From Candidatus Peregrinibacteria bacterium (GTDB lineage: Bacteria; Patescibacteriota; Gracilibacteria; UBA1369; LOWO2-01-FULL-3), in assembly GCA_014729275.1 (NCBI GenBank), contig WJKE01000061.1, positions 1 through 34,650 on the forward strand: a stretch of DNA of 34,650 bases, in the 5' to 3' direction. The translations under genes and the position numbers were made by a program. Shown here in pieces: positions 9,839 through 19,286 of the stretch; within the stretch, counting starts at the first letter, position 1, and each line of letters begins with the position of its first letter. The notes below the pieces were generated by a model. The model saw nothing but the letters and a program-made list of their open reading frames with translations, did not search any database and was not told where the DNA came from.

Positions 9839-10294
9839 TTAACGTTTCGAGAATTGTGGCCCTCTTCTAGCTCTTTTAAGACCAAACTTCTTTCTTTCCT
9901 TTGTTCTAGAGTCTCTTGTTAAGAATCCTCCTTTCTTTAAAATTACTTTGTTTGTAGGGTCAGCTTCGGTTAGTGCTCTGGCAATACCGTGTTTAATTGC
10001 ATCTGCCTGTGAGTGCACACCTCCGCCTTCTACTTTTACAGTAACATCATAAGTTTTGTCAGTTCCTGTAAGTTTAAGGGGGGATTTAATTAATCCAATA
10101 TATTCTTTTACTGAGCAGAATTCCTTTATTGTTTTGTCGTTGATAGTAATTTCTCCTGAACCTTTATATAGTCTTACTCTTGCAATTGAATTTTTTCTAT
10201 TACCTTTACTATAAAAATATTTTCCACTTGGTGACGCTTTAGTAGGTTTAGCCTCAGTATCAGTTTTTTTAGTTTTCTTTTTTGCTACTGGCAT
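9839..10294 (-). CDS. rpsI: 30S ribosomal protein S9 (uS9) with Lys-rich N-terminal extension
   Basis: GNRKNSIARVRLYKGSGEITIN...; C-terminal RRGPQFSKR; follows rplM. Confidence 0.95.
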   Translation of the reverse strand: MPVAKKKTKKTDTEAKPTKASPSGKYFYSKGNRKNSIARVRLYKGSGEITINDKTIKEFCSVKEYIGLIKSPLKLTGTDKTYDVTVKVEGGGVHSQADAIKHGIARALTEADPTNKVILKKGGFLTRDSRTKERKKFGLKRARRGPQFSKR

Positions 10295-10304
10295 TTTAAA
10301 TTAA

Positions 10305-10736
10305 TTAAATATCTAGTTTTTCAGGGTTTTGAGCAGTGTGTGGGTGCTCCTCTGTTGGGTATATTTTTAGCTTTTTCATGAATACATCCCTTAATCTGTT
10401 TTTTGGAAGCATTCCTCTTACAGCCAATTCAACTACTTTATTGGGTTTTCTCTCCATTAGATCTCGTGCGCTGATTTTTTTAAGTCCTCCGGGAAATCCC
10501 GAGTGTCTGTGGTAAAGTTTTTTATCCATTTTTTCTCCACTTAATGAAACTTTGGTTGCGTTTGTAATAATTACAAAATCGCCGGTATCCATGTGGGGAG
10601 AAAAGGTAGGCTTATCTTTACCTCTCAATTTATCAGCAACTTTAGTTGCCAATTTTCCAAGAGTTAGATCTTTGGCATCAACTATATACCACTTTTTTTC
10701 TATGTCTTTGGGGTTTACTATTGTAGTTTTATTCAT
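10305..10736 (-). CDS. rplM: 50S ribosomal protein L13 (uL13)
   Basis: WYIVDAKDLTLGKLAT, DFVIITNA, YHRHSGFPGGLK. Confidence 0.96.
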   Translation of the reverse strand: MNKTTIVNPKDIEKKWYIVDAKDLTLGKLATKVADKLRGKDKPTFSPHMDTGDFVIITNATKVSLSGEKMDKKLYHRHSGFPGGLKKISARDLMERKPNKVVELAVRGMLPKNRLRDVFMKKLKIYPTEEHPHTAQNPEKLDI

Positions 10737-10737
10737 T

Positions 10738-11091
10738 TTAAGTTAGTTCAATTTGTACATAAGGAGCATTGTCACCTTTTCGGTTTCCCAGTTTTGTTAT
10801 TCTGGTGTAACCGCTAGTTCGGTCTTTATATCTATCGAGCAATACTTCCAGTATTTTTTTTGAGCTGCTGGTATGTTGTAATAAATCGTTGATTCTTCTA
10901 ATTGCTTCTCTTTTTTCTTTTCTTTTTGCGATTGATATAAGGTTTTCAACGAAAGGTTGAACAGCTTTTGCTCTGTGAGCAGTGGTTTTTATTTTTTCGT
11001 GAATGATTAATGACATAGCCAGATTTCGCATTACTGCGGTTGTGTGGTCTTTATCTGAACCTAATTTTACTTTTTTAACTTTGTGTCTCAT
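10738..11091 (-). CDS. rplQ: 50S ribosomal protein L17 (bL17)
   Basis: MRHKVKKVKLGSDKDHTTAVMRNLAMSLI, GYTRITKLGNRKGDNAP. Confidence 0.96.
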   Translation of the reverse strand: MRHKVKKVKLGSDKDHTTAVMRNLAMSLIIHEKIKTTAHRAKAVQPFVENLISIAKRKEKREAIRRINDLLQHTSSSKKILEVLLDRYKDRTSGYTRITKLGNRKGDNAPYVQIELT

Positions 11092-11115
11092 AAGGCGCTT
11101 ATCTTATATTTAATT

Positions 11116-12090
11116 TTATTCTTCCGCAAGTGAAAGTCCTTTTTTCTCTAATGCGTTTCTTACTTCGGTTAAAGCCTTTTTACCAAATCCACGCAGGTTG
11201 GATAATTTGCTTTCCGTACATTTAGATAGTTGTTCAATTGATCCAATACCTCCGTTAATAAGAGCGTTAAGTGTTCTTGGAGAGAATCCCAGAATTTCAA
11301 TCGGTGTGTAAGATTCCTGAGTAGGTTTAGCTGCTTCCTGTTCTTTTTCTTTTTCAATGATAGATTTAATGTCTGCCATGAATTCTTCTTCTACCATAAT
11401 ATTTTCAACATTAAATAGATTGAAATATGATTGAAGAATGTTGGATGCGAATTTAAGCGCATCTTCAGGTGTAATTGTTCCATTGGTCAGAATTTCCAGT
11501 GTAAGCTTATCAAGATTTGTCATTTGTCCTACACGAGTATCCTCCACGTCGAATCGAATCTTTTTGATAGGCGAGTAAAAGGCATCAACCAGAATCATGT
11601 TTGAATCAGTTTCCTGCTTTTCCATTTGTGCTACTGTTGTATAACCTACTCCTTTTTCAACTCTGATTTCCATTTTAAGCTTTGCTGCTTTAGTTAGAGT
11701 TGCAATGTATTGCTCCTTATTCAGGATCTCAACATCTGACGGGCATTTGATGTTTTTACCGGTTACTTCCCCCTTAGAATTTGCTTCGAGTGTAATTACC
11801 GATGGTTCCAGTGTTTCCTTCTTGATATGTAGTAATTTCAGATTCAGGATAATATCCAGAATGCTTTCTTTAACCCCCTCAATAGTAGAGTATTCGTGAC
11901 TAACCCCATCTATCTTTACACCGGTAATTGCTGCACCGGGTAAGGAAGATAAAAGAATTCTTCGTAAGGAATTTCCAATAGTAACACCATAGCCTGTAGG
12001 AAGAGGGCTAATTGTGAATGATGCATGGTGGTCGGCATGCTTTTCCGTTTTGATTTTGGGTATGCCGATTTCCGCTTGAATAATATGCAT
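11116..12090 (-). CDS. rpoA: RNA polymerase subunit alpha
   Basis: ISPLPTGYGVTIGNSLRRILLSSLPGAAIT; C-terminal domain EILGFSPRTLNALINGGI. Confidence 0.97.
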   Translation of the reverse strand: MHIIQAEIGIPKIKTEKHADHHASFTISPLPTGYGVTIGNSLRRILLSSLPGAAITGVKIDGVSHEYSTIEGVKESILDIILNLKLLHIKKETLEPSVITLEANSKGEVTGKNIKCPSDVEILNKEQYIATLTKAAKLKMEIRVEKGVGYTTVAQMEKQETDSNMILVDAFYSPIKKIRFDVEDTRVGQMTNLDKLTLEILTNGTITPEDALKFASNILQSYFNLFNVENIMVEEEFMADIKSIIEKEKEQEAAKPTQESYTPIEILGFSPRTLNALINGGIGSIEQLSKCTESKLSNLRGFGKKALTEVRNALEKKGLSLAEE

Positions 12091-12101
12091 AGTTGTGGTG
12101 T

Positions 12102-12719
12102 TTATTTAGAATAAAATTCAGTGATAAGTTGGTGGTCGATAACATTTTCAATGTCACCTCCTTCAGGTAGGGTAGTTATCTGCCCTTTAAGCCCTTTTGG
12201 ATCAAAGCTAATCCAGCGGGGAGTGCGAACTTTTGCTTTTTTAATTTCATCAAACATCGGTGATTTCTTATTTTTTTCTCTTACTTCAAAATTATCTCCT
12301 TCTTTAACCTGTATTGATGGTGTTTTTACTACTTTACCGTTTAAGGTTATTAATCCGTGGCTCACCATTTGTCTTGATTGTTGTCTTGAGTTAGCCATTC
12401 CAGCTCTGAAAACAACGTTATCCAGTCTTCTTTCAAGGAGAATAAGGTAGTTTACACCTGTAATACCTTGTTTATTTCTGCTTGCTTTATCGAAATATTT
12501 TTTTGATTGTTTTTCGTTTATTCCGTATAGAACTCTTGCTTTTTGTTTTTCTCTTAACTGCTTGTTGTATTCCGATAATTGAGAAAATCTTTTTTGGCCG
12601 TGCTCTCCGGGTTTATAGTTTTTCTTTTGATATGCTTTTAATTTACTTTGACCATTTGCAAATAATATAACTCCAAGTCTTCTGGATAGTTTTGTTATTG
12701 GTCCTCGATATCGTGACAT
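12102..12719 (-). CDS. rpsD: 30S ribosomal protein S4 (uS4)
   Basis: MSRYRGPITKLSRRLG, YLILLERRLDNVVFRAGMA S4 domain. Confidence 0.97.
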   Translation of the reverse strand: MSRYRGPITKLSRRLGVILFANGQSKLKAYQKKNYKPGEHGQKRFSQLSEYNKQLREKQKARVLYGINEKQSKKYFDKASRNKQGITGVNYLILLERRLDNVVFRAGMANSRQQSRQMVSHGLITLNGKVVKTPSIQVKEGDNFEVREKNKKSPMFDEIKKAKVRTPRWISFDPKGLKGQITTLPEGGDIENVIDHQLITEFYSK

Positions 12720-12744
12720 AGTAAAGTTAAATTAATTAATAATA

Positions 12745-13137
12745 TTAAACGCGTCGTTGTTTTTTCTTCCTGCATCCATTGTGGGGGATTGGAGTAACAT
12801 CGCTAATAGATATTAAATCCAGTCCGTTTCCAGTTAGCCCTCTGATTGCTTGATCTCTTCCCGCTCCTATTCCTTTCACATAAACATTAATTTTTTCCAG
12901 TCCGAATGCTTTTGCTTTTTCTGCCGCAGCTTCAGCAGCAACTTGTGCCGCATATGGAGTTGCCTGACGTGCTCCTTTAAATCCGGAAGCACCTGCAGAT
13001 CCCCATGCAATAACATTACCGTTTGCTTCAGTTAAAGTAACTATAGTATTGTTGTAGGAAGCTTTAATATATGCATTGCCTATAGGTACGTGCTTTCTTT
13101 TAATTTTTTTGCCAGTGCGTTTTTTTTCTTTAACCAT
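12745..13137 (-). CDS. rpsK: 30S ribosomal protein S11 (uS11)
   Basis: ASYNNTIVTLTEANGNVIAWGSAGASGFKGARQATPYAAQ. Confidence 0.97.
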   Translation of the reverse strand: MVKEKKRTGKKIKRKHVPIGNAYIKASYNNTIVTLTEANGNVIAWGSAGASGFKGARQATPYAAQVAAEAAAEKAKAFGLEKINVYVKGIGAGRDQAIRGLTGNGLDLISISDVTPIPHNGCRKKKQRRV

Positions 13138-13139
13138 TA

Positions 13140-13514
13140 TTATTTAGTTACTGTTTTTTTATTAGCAATTGTCTTCTTTTTACCTTTTCGTGTTCGGCAG
13201 TTGTATCTTGTTCTTTGTCCTCTAACGGGTAGTTTTTTTTTGTGTCTAAATCCTCTGTAGCATCCAATTTCCTGGAGCCTTTTTACATCAAGAGCCATTT
13301 TTCTTTTAAGGTCTCCTTCGGTTGTCATTTTTGAAATAATTTCACGAAGAACAGTGATGTCTTTTTCAGTCAAATTACTTACTTTAGTATCTTTATCGAT
13401 TTTTGCTTCTTTTAAGATTCGTGCACTTAAGCTTCTGCCAATGCCATAAATTGCAGTTAATGCTGCTTCGATTCGTTTTTCTTTAGGTAGGTTTATCCCG
13501 GCTATACGTGCCAT
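13140..13514 (-). CDS. rpsM: 30S ribosomal protein S13 (uS13)
   Basis: MARIAGINLPKEKRIEAALTAIYGIGRS, GCYRGFRHKKKLPVRGQRT. Confidence 0.97.
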   Translation of the reverse strand: MARIAGINLPKEKRIEAALTAIYGIGRSLSARILKEAKIDKDTKVSNLTEKDITVLREIISKMTTEGDLKRKMALDVKRLQEIGCYRGFRHKKKLPVRGQRTRYNCRTRKGKKKTIANKKTVTK

Positions 13515-13542
13515 AATATTTAAATAGTTAATTAATTTATTA

Positions 13543-13604
13543 GATTAAGCTCAGAGTAGCCAGCATCCTTGGGGGGATGAATACTGACTACTCAGAACTT
13601 AATC
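13543..13604 (-). promoter_or_regulatory. Long bulged RNA stem-loop in the rpmJ-rpsM spacer
   Basis: Minus strand GATTAAGTTCTGAGTAGTCAGTATTCATCCCCCCAAGGATGCTGGCTACTCTGAGCTTAATC: 25 pairs (2 G-U), one mismatch, 4-nt bulge, 6-nt loop; no U-tract follows. Confidence 0.8.
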
Positions 13605-13716
13605 AGCCCTGACGTTGTTTATGACGTGGGTTTTCACAAATAATTCGCAAAACACCTTTTCTACGAATTCTTTTACATTTATCACATCTTTTTTTTATTG
13701 ATGGTCTTACTTTCAT
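13603..13716 (-). CDS. rpmJ: 50S ribosomal protein L36 (bL36); below the ORF-track size cutoff
   Basis: Hand translation [37 protein letters not shown], stop TGA. Confidence 0.96.
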   Translation of the reverse strand: MKVRPSIKKRCDKCKRIRRKGVLRIICENPRHKQRQG

Positions 13717-13718
13717 AA

Positions 13719-13937
13719 TTATTTATGTCTATAGGTTATTCGTCCTTTTTTAAGTTCGTAAACGCTTAATTCCACTGTAACTTTATCACCCGGAAGAATT
13801 TTAATGTAGTGCATTCGCATTTTTCCGGATAAATGGGCATCAATTATACTTCCATTTTCCAATTCGACTTTAAATACGCCGTTTGGCAGAGGTTCTATTA
13901 CTGTTCCTTCTGTTTCAATAGTGTCCTCTTTTCCCAT
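13719..13937 (-). CDS. infA: Translation initiation factor IF-1
   Basis: [23 protein letters not shown]...[21 protein letters not shown]. Confidence 0.97.
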   Translation of the reverse strand: MGKEDTIETEGTVIEPLPNGVFKVELENGSIIDAHLSGKMRMHYIKILPGDKVTVELSVYELKKGRITYRHK

Positions 13938-13979
13938 AGTTATGCCTTTTTTTATAGTTATCTAGGTATAAGCGGTTGG

Positions 13980-14008
13980 ATTTTACATTAGATATTGCTC
14001 TGATGCAA
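13980..14008 (-). promoter_or_regulatory. Candidate internal promoter upstream of infA
   Basis: Minus strand TTGCAT-17 nt-TAAAAT in the map-infA spacer; -35 overlaps the dyad TATTGC/GCAATA. Confidence 0.4.
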
Positions 14009-14041
14009 TAGATTTTTTGCTTTTCAATTAATCAAATCGTT

Positions 14042-14797
14042 TTATGCTTTTGTGAGCGTTTCGTTTCCTGTTTTTGTTATAAGAATGGTGTTTTCTACTT
14101 GTATTGCATCTGAGTCGTCTGCGGTTACCAATGTCCAATTATCTTTTTGGGTAATCATTTTGTCTGTTCCTACTGCAAATATTGGTTCAATTGCCAATGT
14201 CATGCCCGGAGTTAGTTTTGCCCCCTCATTTCCATCGAAATAATTATTGATGATAGGTGCTTCATGTAATTTTTTTCCCACTCCATGTCCTGTTAAATCG
14301 CGTATTACATGGTATCCTTTATTTTCTACAATACTTTGTATTGCTTTGCTGATGTCGGAGACTCTGTTGCCGGAAATTGCAACCGCAGTTGCTGCGTTTA
14401 ATGCTTTTTCAGCAGTTTTTAGTAGCTCATGTCTATTGTTTGGGCCTTTACCGCCAACTATGCATGATCTGGCAGCATCAGTGTGCAGCCCCTCAAAATA
14501 AACACCACAATCAATTGTAAATAGATCCCCTTTTTTTAAAATGTCTTCTTTTTTGGGAATGCCGTGAACAATGCCGGAATTAATCGCAGTGCAGATTGTT
14601 CCCGGGAATCCCTGATACCCTTTAAAAGAGGGGAGTGCGCTATGATCTTTAATGAATTTTTCAGCAAATTGGTCTAAATCGTAAACACATGTCCCCGGAT
14701 TAGCTTTATTAATTAATGCTTCAAGTAATTTTCCCAAAATTTGCCCCCCCTGGCGCATGGTATTAATTTCTTCTTCGTTTTTAATAATAATTGTCAT
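14042..14797 (-). CDS. map: Type I methionine aminopeptidase
   Basis: GFPGTICTAINSGIVHGIP, TIDCGVYFEGLHTDAAR, GHGVGKKLHEAP. Confidence 0.97.
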   Translation of the reverse strand: MTIIIKNEEEINTMRQGGQILGKLLEALINKANPGTCVYDLDQFAEKFIKDHSALPSFKGYQGFPGTICTAINSGIVHGIPKKEDILKKGDLFTIDCGVYFEGLHTDAARSCIVGGKGPNNRHELLKTAEKALNAATAVAISGNRVSDISKAIQSIVENKGYHVIRDLTGHGVGKKLHEAPIINNYFDGNEGAKLTPGMTLAIEPIFAVGTDKMITQKDNWTLVTADDSDAIQVENTILITKTGNETLTKA

Positions 14798-15433
14798 TTA
14801 TGTTTCCATTATTGGTGCCAAAGTTTTATATGCGATTTTACGAACTTCGTCGATACTCGGTTCGCCGTCTATTTCAATTAATTTATCTTTATAAATTTCC
14901 ATTGCAGGAATTGTTTCCTTTTTGAAAGCTTTTAGTCTGGTTTTTATTGCCGTGGGATTGTCGTCCGCGCGGGTAAATAATTCTCCCCCACATTTTTCAC
15001 ATTCTTCTTTTTTATAATAAGCAGGATAAACTTCTTTGCAGTCTTTACATATTTTTCTGGTTGTTAATCTTTTAAGCGCTGTTTCTTCAACAATTTTTAG
15101 TAGTACCGCTTTGTAATCGCGATCGTATTTATCGAGTAGAGCATTTAAAGTTTTAGCTTGTTCAACGGATCTTGGAATACCATCGAAAATAATTGCTTTG
15201 TTTTCTTCAGTATTTTTCATAAAATCTTCAACAATTTCCATAACAACTTCGTTTGATACAAGATGTCCGGCTTCAATAATTGATTTTACTTTTTGTCCCA
15301 GTTCACTGTCCTGATTTGCCAGTCGCCTTAGGACCGCTCCTGTTTCAAAATATTCCGTGTTGAATTTTTCAGCCAATGCTTTACCTACAGTTCCCTTTCC
15401 AGAGCCCTGCATACCAAATAATATCAAATCCAT
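14798..15433 (-). CDS. adk: Adenylate kinase with Cys4-type LID
   Basis: LILFGMQGSGKGTVGKALAEKF, IFDGIPRSVEQ, CKDC...CEKCGG. Confidence 0.95.
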   Translation of the reverse strand: MDLILFGMQGSGKGTVGKALAEKFNTEYFETGAVLRRLANQDSELGQKVKSIIEAGHLVSNEVVMEIVEDFMKNTEENKAIIFDGIPRSVEQAKTLNALLDKYDRDYKAVLLKIVEETALKRLTTRKICKDCKEVYPAYYKKEECEKCGGELFTRADDNPTAIKTRLKAFKKETIPAMEIYKDKLIEIDGEPSIDEVRKIAYKTLAPIMET

Positions 15434-15450
15434 ATTAATTAAAGTTATTT

Positions 15451-16752
15451 TTAGTAGAATTTACTGTAATCGTGCATTATCAATTGCGCATTAATTTGTC
15501 GGATAAGTTCCAGCACAACTCCCACGATAATGATGATTCCGGCTCCGGAAATTAATAAAGGCACTGAACCAATAGCTGCGCTTTGGAAGATAATTTGAAT
15601 TGCCATTGGTGAGATTGCAATAAATGCAAGGAAAAGTGCTCCAAATAAAGTAAGCCTTTTTGAAACTTTTCCAAGATATTCGCTTGTTTGTTTTCCCGGC
15701 CTGATTCCAGGAATGTACCCACCTCTTTTTTGAATATTTTCAGCTACCTGCACGGGATTGAATGTAATTGAAACATAGAAGTATGTGAAACCGATTACGA
15801 GCAGGAAATAGAATAAAAGATAAAGGGTTGTTCCTGCCTGGAAAAGTGCAGTAACTGTTGAGCCAAAGGTTTGAAGGCTTTCAGATTTTGCGGATGCGAG
15901 GAAGGAGCCAAGAATTCCGGGGAAGCTTATTAAAGCGACCGCAAAGATAATGGGAATCATTCCCGCCTGGTTTATTTTCATTGGCAAATATGCCTGTTCG
16001 GTTTTTGCTTTAACGCCTCTGCCTGCATAAGTTAATGGTATTCGTCTTTCCGCTTCAGTAAATAGAACCACAATCACCAGTAGTATTAGAGTAACAAGTA
16101 CCATTAATATAAAAGGCATGAGCTTGGTTTCGTCGTCTTGCGCAAGATATAGGCTTTTTCCAACCATAGTTGGAACACGTGCTAAAATACTCGCAAAAAT
16201 TATAAGTGAAATTCCGTTTCCAATTCCTTTTTCAGTTATTTGTTCTCCAAGCCATACAAGAAGAATAGTTCCCGCGGTAATTGTGAGCATTGCGGGTAAA
16301 ATTACTCCGGGATTATTGATATCGGCGATGATTGGAATTTGTGCCTGTGAATTCAGAAGTAAAATCATTCCATATGATTGTAGGAATGCAAGCGGCAATG
16401 TAAGCCATCTTGTGTATGAGTTGATTTTTTTTCTTCCTTGTTCTCCTTCTTTGGAAAGATTCTCCAATCTCGGGATTACAACCGTTAATAATTGGATGAT
16501 GATTGAAGCGTTGATGTATGGAGATATCCCCATTAATACAATTGAGAAGTTTTCGGTTCCGCCACCGGTTAGAAGGCTGAACATATCGAGTAGGTCAGAG
16601 CTTTGTTGCGACATTGCCTGAAGTGCTTCTATGTCAGCTCCGGGTACTGTTATGTGCGCCAAAAATCTATAAATAATTAGAATTGCTAAAGTGAAAAGAA
16701 TTTTTTTTCTTAAGTCCGGAGAATTCCAGATCTGGGTTAAATATTTTAACAT
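15451..16752 (-). CDS. secY: Preprotein translocase subunit SecY
   Basis: Multi-TM; MGISPYINASIIIQLL, QPGMIP-like NQAGMIPIIFA, GGYIPGIRPGKQTSEYL. Confidence 0.97.
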   Translation of the reverse strand: MLKYLTQIWNSPDLRKKILFTLAILIIYRFLAHITVPGADIEALQAMSQQSSDLLDMFSLLTGGGTENFSIVLMGISPYINASIIIQLLTVVIPRLENLSKEGEQGRKKINSYTRWLTLPLAFLQSYGMILLLNSQAQIPIIADINNPGVILPAMLTITAGTILLVWLGEQITEKGIGNGISLIIFASILARVPTMVGKSLYLAQDDETKLMPFILMVLVTLILLVIVVLFTEAERRIPLTYAGRGVKAKTEQAYLPMKINQAGMIPIIFAVALISFPGILGSFLASAKSESLQTFGSTVTALFQAGTTLYLLFYFLLVIGFTYFYVSITFNPVQVAENIQKRGGYIPGIRPGKQTSEYLGKVSKRLTLFGALFLAFIAISPMAIQIIFQSAAIGSVPLLISGAGIIIIVGVVLELIRQINAQLIMHDYSKFY

Positions 16753-16754
16753 TT

Positions 16755-17243
16755 TTAATCTTTTTTAGGATTTTTTGGTTTTTCAGTTTTTTCTTTTTTT
16801 ACTGAGGGGAGAATAACTTTGCCTTTAGCCTTTTCTACTTGTTTAATTGCAGAAGCTGAAGCTCGATCAACGCTAATGGTTATGGATTTTTTTAATTCTC
16901 CTTTTCCACCTAATAATTTAACAGGTTTATCTTTTTTGGATACCAGGTTTTTTTCCAATAATTCTTTGATTGTTACTTCCGCTTTATCGTCGAAAATTTC
17001 AAGATCTCCAACATTTACCACTTGATAATCAACATAATTTGGATTTTTAAATCCTTTTAGTTTAGGCATTTTTCTTAAAAAAGGTGTTTGACCTCCTTCG
17101 AATCCCGGTCGTCTTTTTCCGCCTGTTCTTGCTGTTTGTCCTTTCATTCCTTTACAACTGTATGTTCCCATTTTAGAACCGTTTCCTCTCCCGATTCTTT
17201 TCTTCTTTTGGGTAACTTTAGATTTTAGATTGTGTAATGTCAT
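16755..17243 (-). CDS. rplO: 50S ribosomal protein L15 (uL15)
   Basis: KKRIGRGNGSKMGTYSCKGMKGQTARTGG, GFEGGQTPFLRKMPKLKGF. Confidence 0.96.
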   Translation of the reverse strand: MTLHNLKSKVTQKKKRIGRGNGSKMGTYSCKGMKGQTARTGGKRRPGFEGGQTPFLRKMPKLKGFKNPNYVDYQVVNVGDLEIFDDKAEVTIKELLEKNLVSKKDKPVKLLGGKGELKKSITISVDRASASAIKQVEKAKGKVILPSVKKEKTEKPKNPKKD

Positions 17244-17248
17244 CTTAT

Positions 17249-17926
17249 TTAGGATTTACTGTTAGTAGTTTTTTTGTGTGCTGTTTTTTTAGAAGCGGCT
17301 TTTTTTGGAGCAGATTTTTTAGGAGTGTTTTTTTTGGAAGCGGCTTTTTTATTTGCTGCTTTGGGGTTAGCTCCTTTATTATGTTCTGTCGCTTTTTTTT
17401 GTGCCGCAGATGCTTTTTTTGCTTCAGCCTTTTTTCTTTTTACCATTACCGGCGTTTCTCTTAATAATTTCAGAGCTTCGTATGTTGCCCGGCTATTGTT
17501 TAATTTATTATTGGTTCCGAATGATTTACTTAAAATATCTTTAATTCCTGCAAGTTCCAGTACTTTTCTGATTGGGCCTCCAGCTATAATACCAGTACCA
17601 GGTCCTGCCGGAAGGAAAACGATTTTTGCAGATTTATATTTAATTTTAAGATCGTGGGGGATAGTGGATCCATCAAGTGGAACCTTGATTAGCTCTTTTT
17701 TTGCTGAAGCGATTGCTTTTTTGATAGCTCCGGTAACTTCGTGCGATTTACCTACACCAATACTTACTTTATTTTTTTTATTCCCAATTGCCACAGTAGC
17801 TCTAAACCTAAGTTTTCGTCCACCTTTCACCACTCTTGTAACTCTATCAATTTGAATTACTTCTTCTTCGAACTCTTTAGGTTCTCTTTTGTGAAATTTA
17901 GATTTACGGTGTGCTCTTTTAGCCAT
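17249..17926 (-). CDS. rpsE: 30S ribosomal protein S5 (uS5) with a Lys/Ala-rich C-terminal tail of about 60 aa
   Basis: DRVTRVVKGGRKLRFRATVAIGN core; tail KKAASKKNTPKKSAPKKAASKKTAHKKTTNSKS. Confidence 0.95.
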   Translation of the reverse strand: MAKRAHRKSKFHKREPKEFEEEVIQIDRVTRVVKGGRKLRFRATVAIGNKKNKVSIGVGKSHEVTGAIKKAIASAKKELIKVPLDGSTIPHDLKIKYKSAKIVFLPAGPGTGIIAGGPIRKVLELAGIKDILSKSFGTNNKLNNSRATYEALKLLRETPVMVKRKKAEAKKASAAQKKATEHNKGANPKAANKKAASKKNTPKKSAPKKAASKKTAHKKTTNSKS

Positions 17927-17939
17927 AATTAGTTATATA

Positions 17940-18287
17940 TTATATTTTTAGTCCTCCTTCACGAGCTGCCTCTGCCAAGGCTTTTACGCGACCGTGATAT
18001 TTATATCCATTTCTATCAAATGATACGGATTCAATTTTAAGTTCTTTTGCTTTTGAAGCAATTTCTTTTCCGACTTCTACCGCTTTTTCAGTTTTAGTTC
18101 CTTTTTTCTTTGACTTTAGGCCTGAAGCCTGGGCCAAAGTTTTTCCCGTTTTATCATCAATAATTTGCGCATAAATGTTTTTAAGGCTTCTGAATACAAC
18201 CAGTCGTGGACGAGTTGGATTAGCCAGAATTTTTTTTCTGGTGCGAGTGTGTCTTCTACTTCTTTTTAATTCTTTTACTTTAGACAT
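17940..18287 (-). CDS. rplR: 50S ribosomal protein L18 (uL18)
   Basis: [43 protein letters not shown]. Confidence 0.96.
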   Translation of the reverse strand: MSKVKELKRSRRHTRTRKKILANPTRPRLVVFRSLKNIYAQIIDDKTGKTLAQASGLKSKKKGTKTEKAVEVGKEIASKAKELKIESVSFDRNGYKYHGRVKALAEAAREGGLKI

Positions 18288-18308
18288 TTTGTAGTTAATT
18301 TATTATAT

Positions 18309-18863
18309 TTACGCAGCCTTTGCCGCCGCAGCTTTACCTGCTTTTCTGATGATTCTCTCATCAATGTATTTAATACCTTTTCCTTTATAGGGTTCAGGTT
18401 TTCTGTATGATCGGATTTGTGCCGCTACTTCTCCAACAAGTTCTTTGTCATATCCTTCAATAATTAGGATGTTCTTATTTTCTTCATCAAATTTTATTTC
18501 GATTCCCTCGGGTAGTATGTATTCAATAGGGTGAGAGTAGCCAAGAGACAAAGTTAATTTTTTACCTCCTACATTTGCTCTGTATCCAACTCCAACAATT
18601 TCCAGTTTTTTTGTGAATCCGTTTGAAACTCCTTCCACCATATTCGCTATTAAAGATCTTGTTAATCCATGTAGGGATTTGTTTAGTTTAGAATCGTCCG
18701 ATCTGCTTACCAGGATTTCGTTTTCTTTTATTTCCACTTTCATATTTGGGTGAAGCTCTCTTTTAAGTTCTCCCTTAGAACCTTTTACACTTATATTATG
18801 TCCGTTTAGTTCTACGGTTACTCCTGATGGTATACTAATTGGCAATTTTCCTATTCGTGACAT
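18309..18863 (-). CDS. rplF: 50S ribosomal protein L6 (uL6)
   Basis: [47 protein letters not shown]. Confidence 0.97.
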   Translation of the reverse strand: MSRIGKLPISIPSGVTVELNGHNISVKGSKGELKRELHPNMKVEIKENEILVSRSDDSKLNKSLHGLTRSLIANMVEGVSNGFTKKLEIVGVGYRANVGGKKLTLSLGYSHPIEYILPEGIEIKFDEENKNILIIEGYDKELVGEVAAQIRSYRKPEPYKGKGIKYIDERIIRKAGKAAAAKAA

Positions 18864-18875
18864 TTTTTTACGTTA

Positions 18876-19259
18876 TTAATATATTTCACAGATTATTTCT
18901 CCTCCGAGACGCAGTTTTGAAGCTTCAACATTGGACATTACACCTTTATGTGTAGAAATTATTCTTATTCCAAGTCCGCTTTTAATTGGTTTTAAGTCTT
19001 TAGATGCGGTAAACAGTCTTTGTCCGGGTTTTGATATTCTTTTAAGTGTGAGGTCTTTTCGCTTTTCATTAAGGCTTATTGTTATAACTTTTTTCTTATT
19101 GTTTTCAGTTACTTTGTAGTCATCAATGAATCCATATTGTTTAAGAACTCCGGTAATACCTTCTTTAATATTTGAATGTGGGACGCGGACTTCCTGGTGG
19201 GAAGCTCTAAGTCCGTTTCTTATTCTTGTCAGTAAATCTGATATTGTGTCTGTGTACAT
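18876..19259 (-). CDS. rpsH: 30S ribosomal protein S8 (uS8)
   Basis: DTISDLLTRIRNGL, KSGLGIRIISTHKGVM, GGEIICEIY. Confidence 0.97.
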   Translation of the reverse strand: MYTDTISDLLTRIRNGLRASHQEVRVPHSNIKEGITGVLKQYGFIDDYKVTENNKKKVITISLNEKRKDLTLKRISKPGQRLFTASKDLKPIKSGLGIRIISTHKGVMSNVEASKLRLGGEIICEIY

Positions 19260-19286
19260 TGTTTAGTTGTTATATTTAAGTGAATC

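Noticed and set aside
13603-13605. Possible UGA recoding (genetic code 25 as in Gracilibacteria/Absconditabacteria)
   Set aside because: TGA serves as a normal stop for a full-length L36, and all long CDSs read through without in-frame TGA, so standard code 11 fits.
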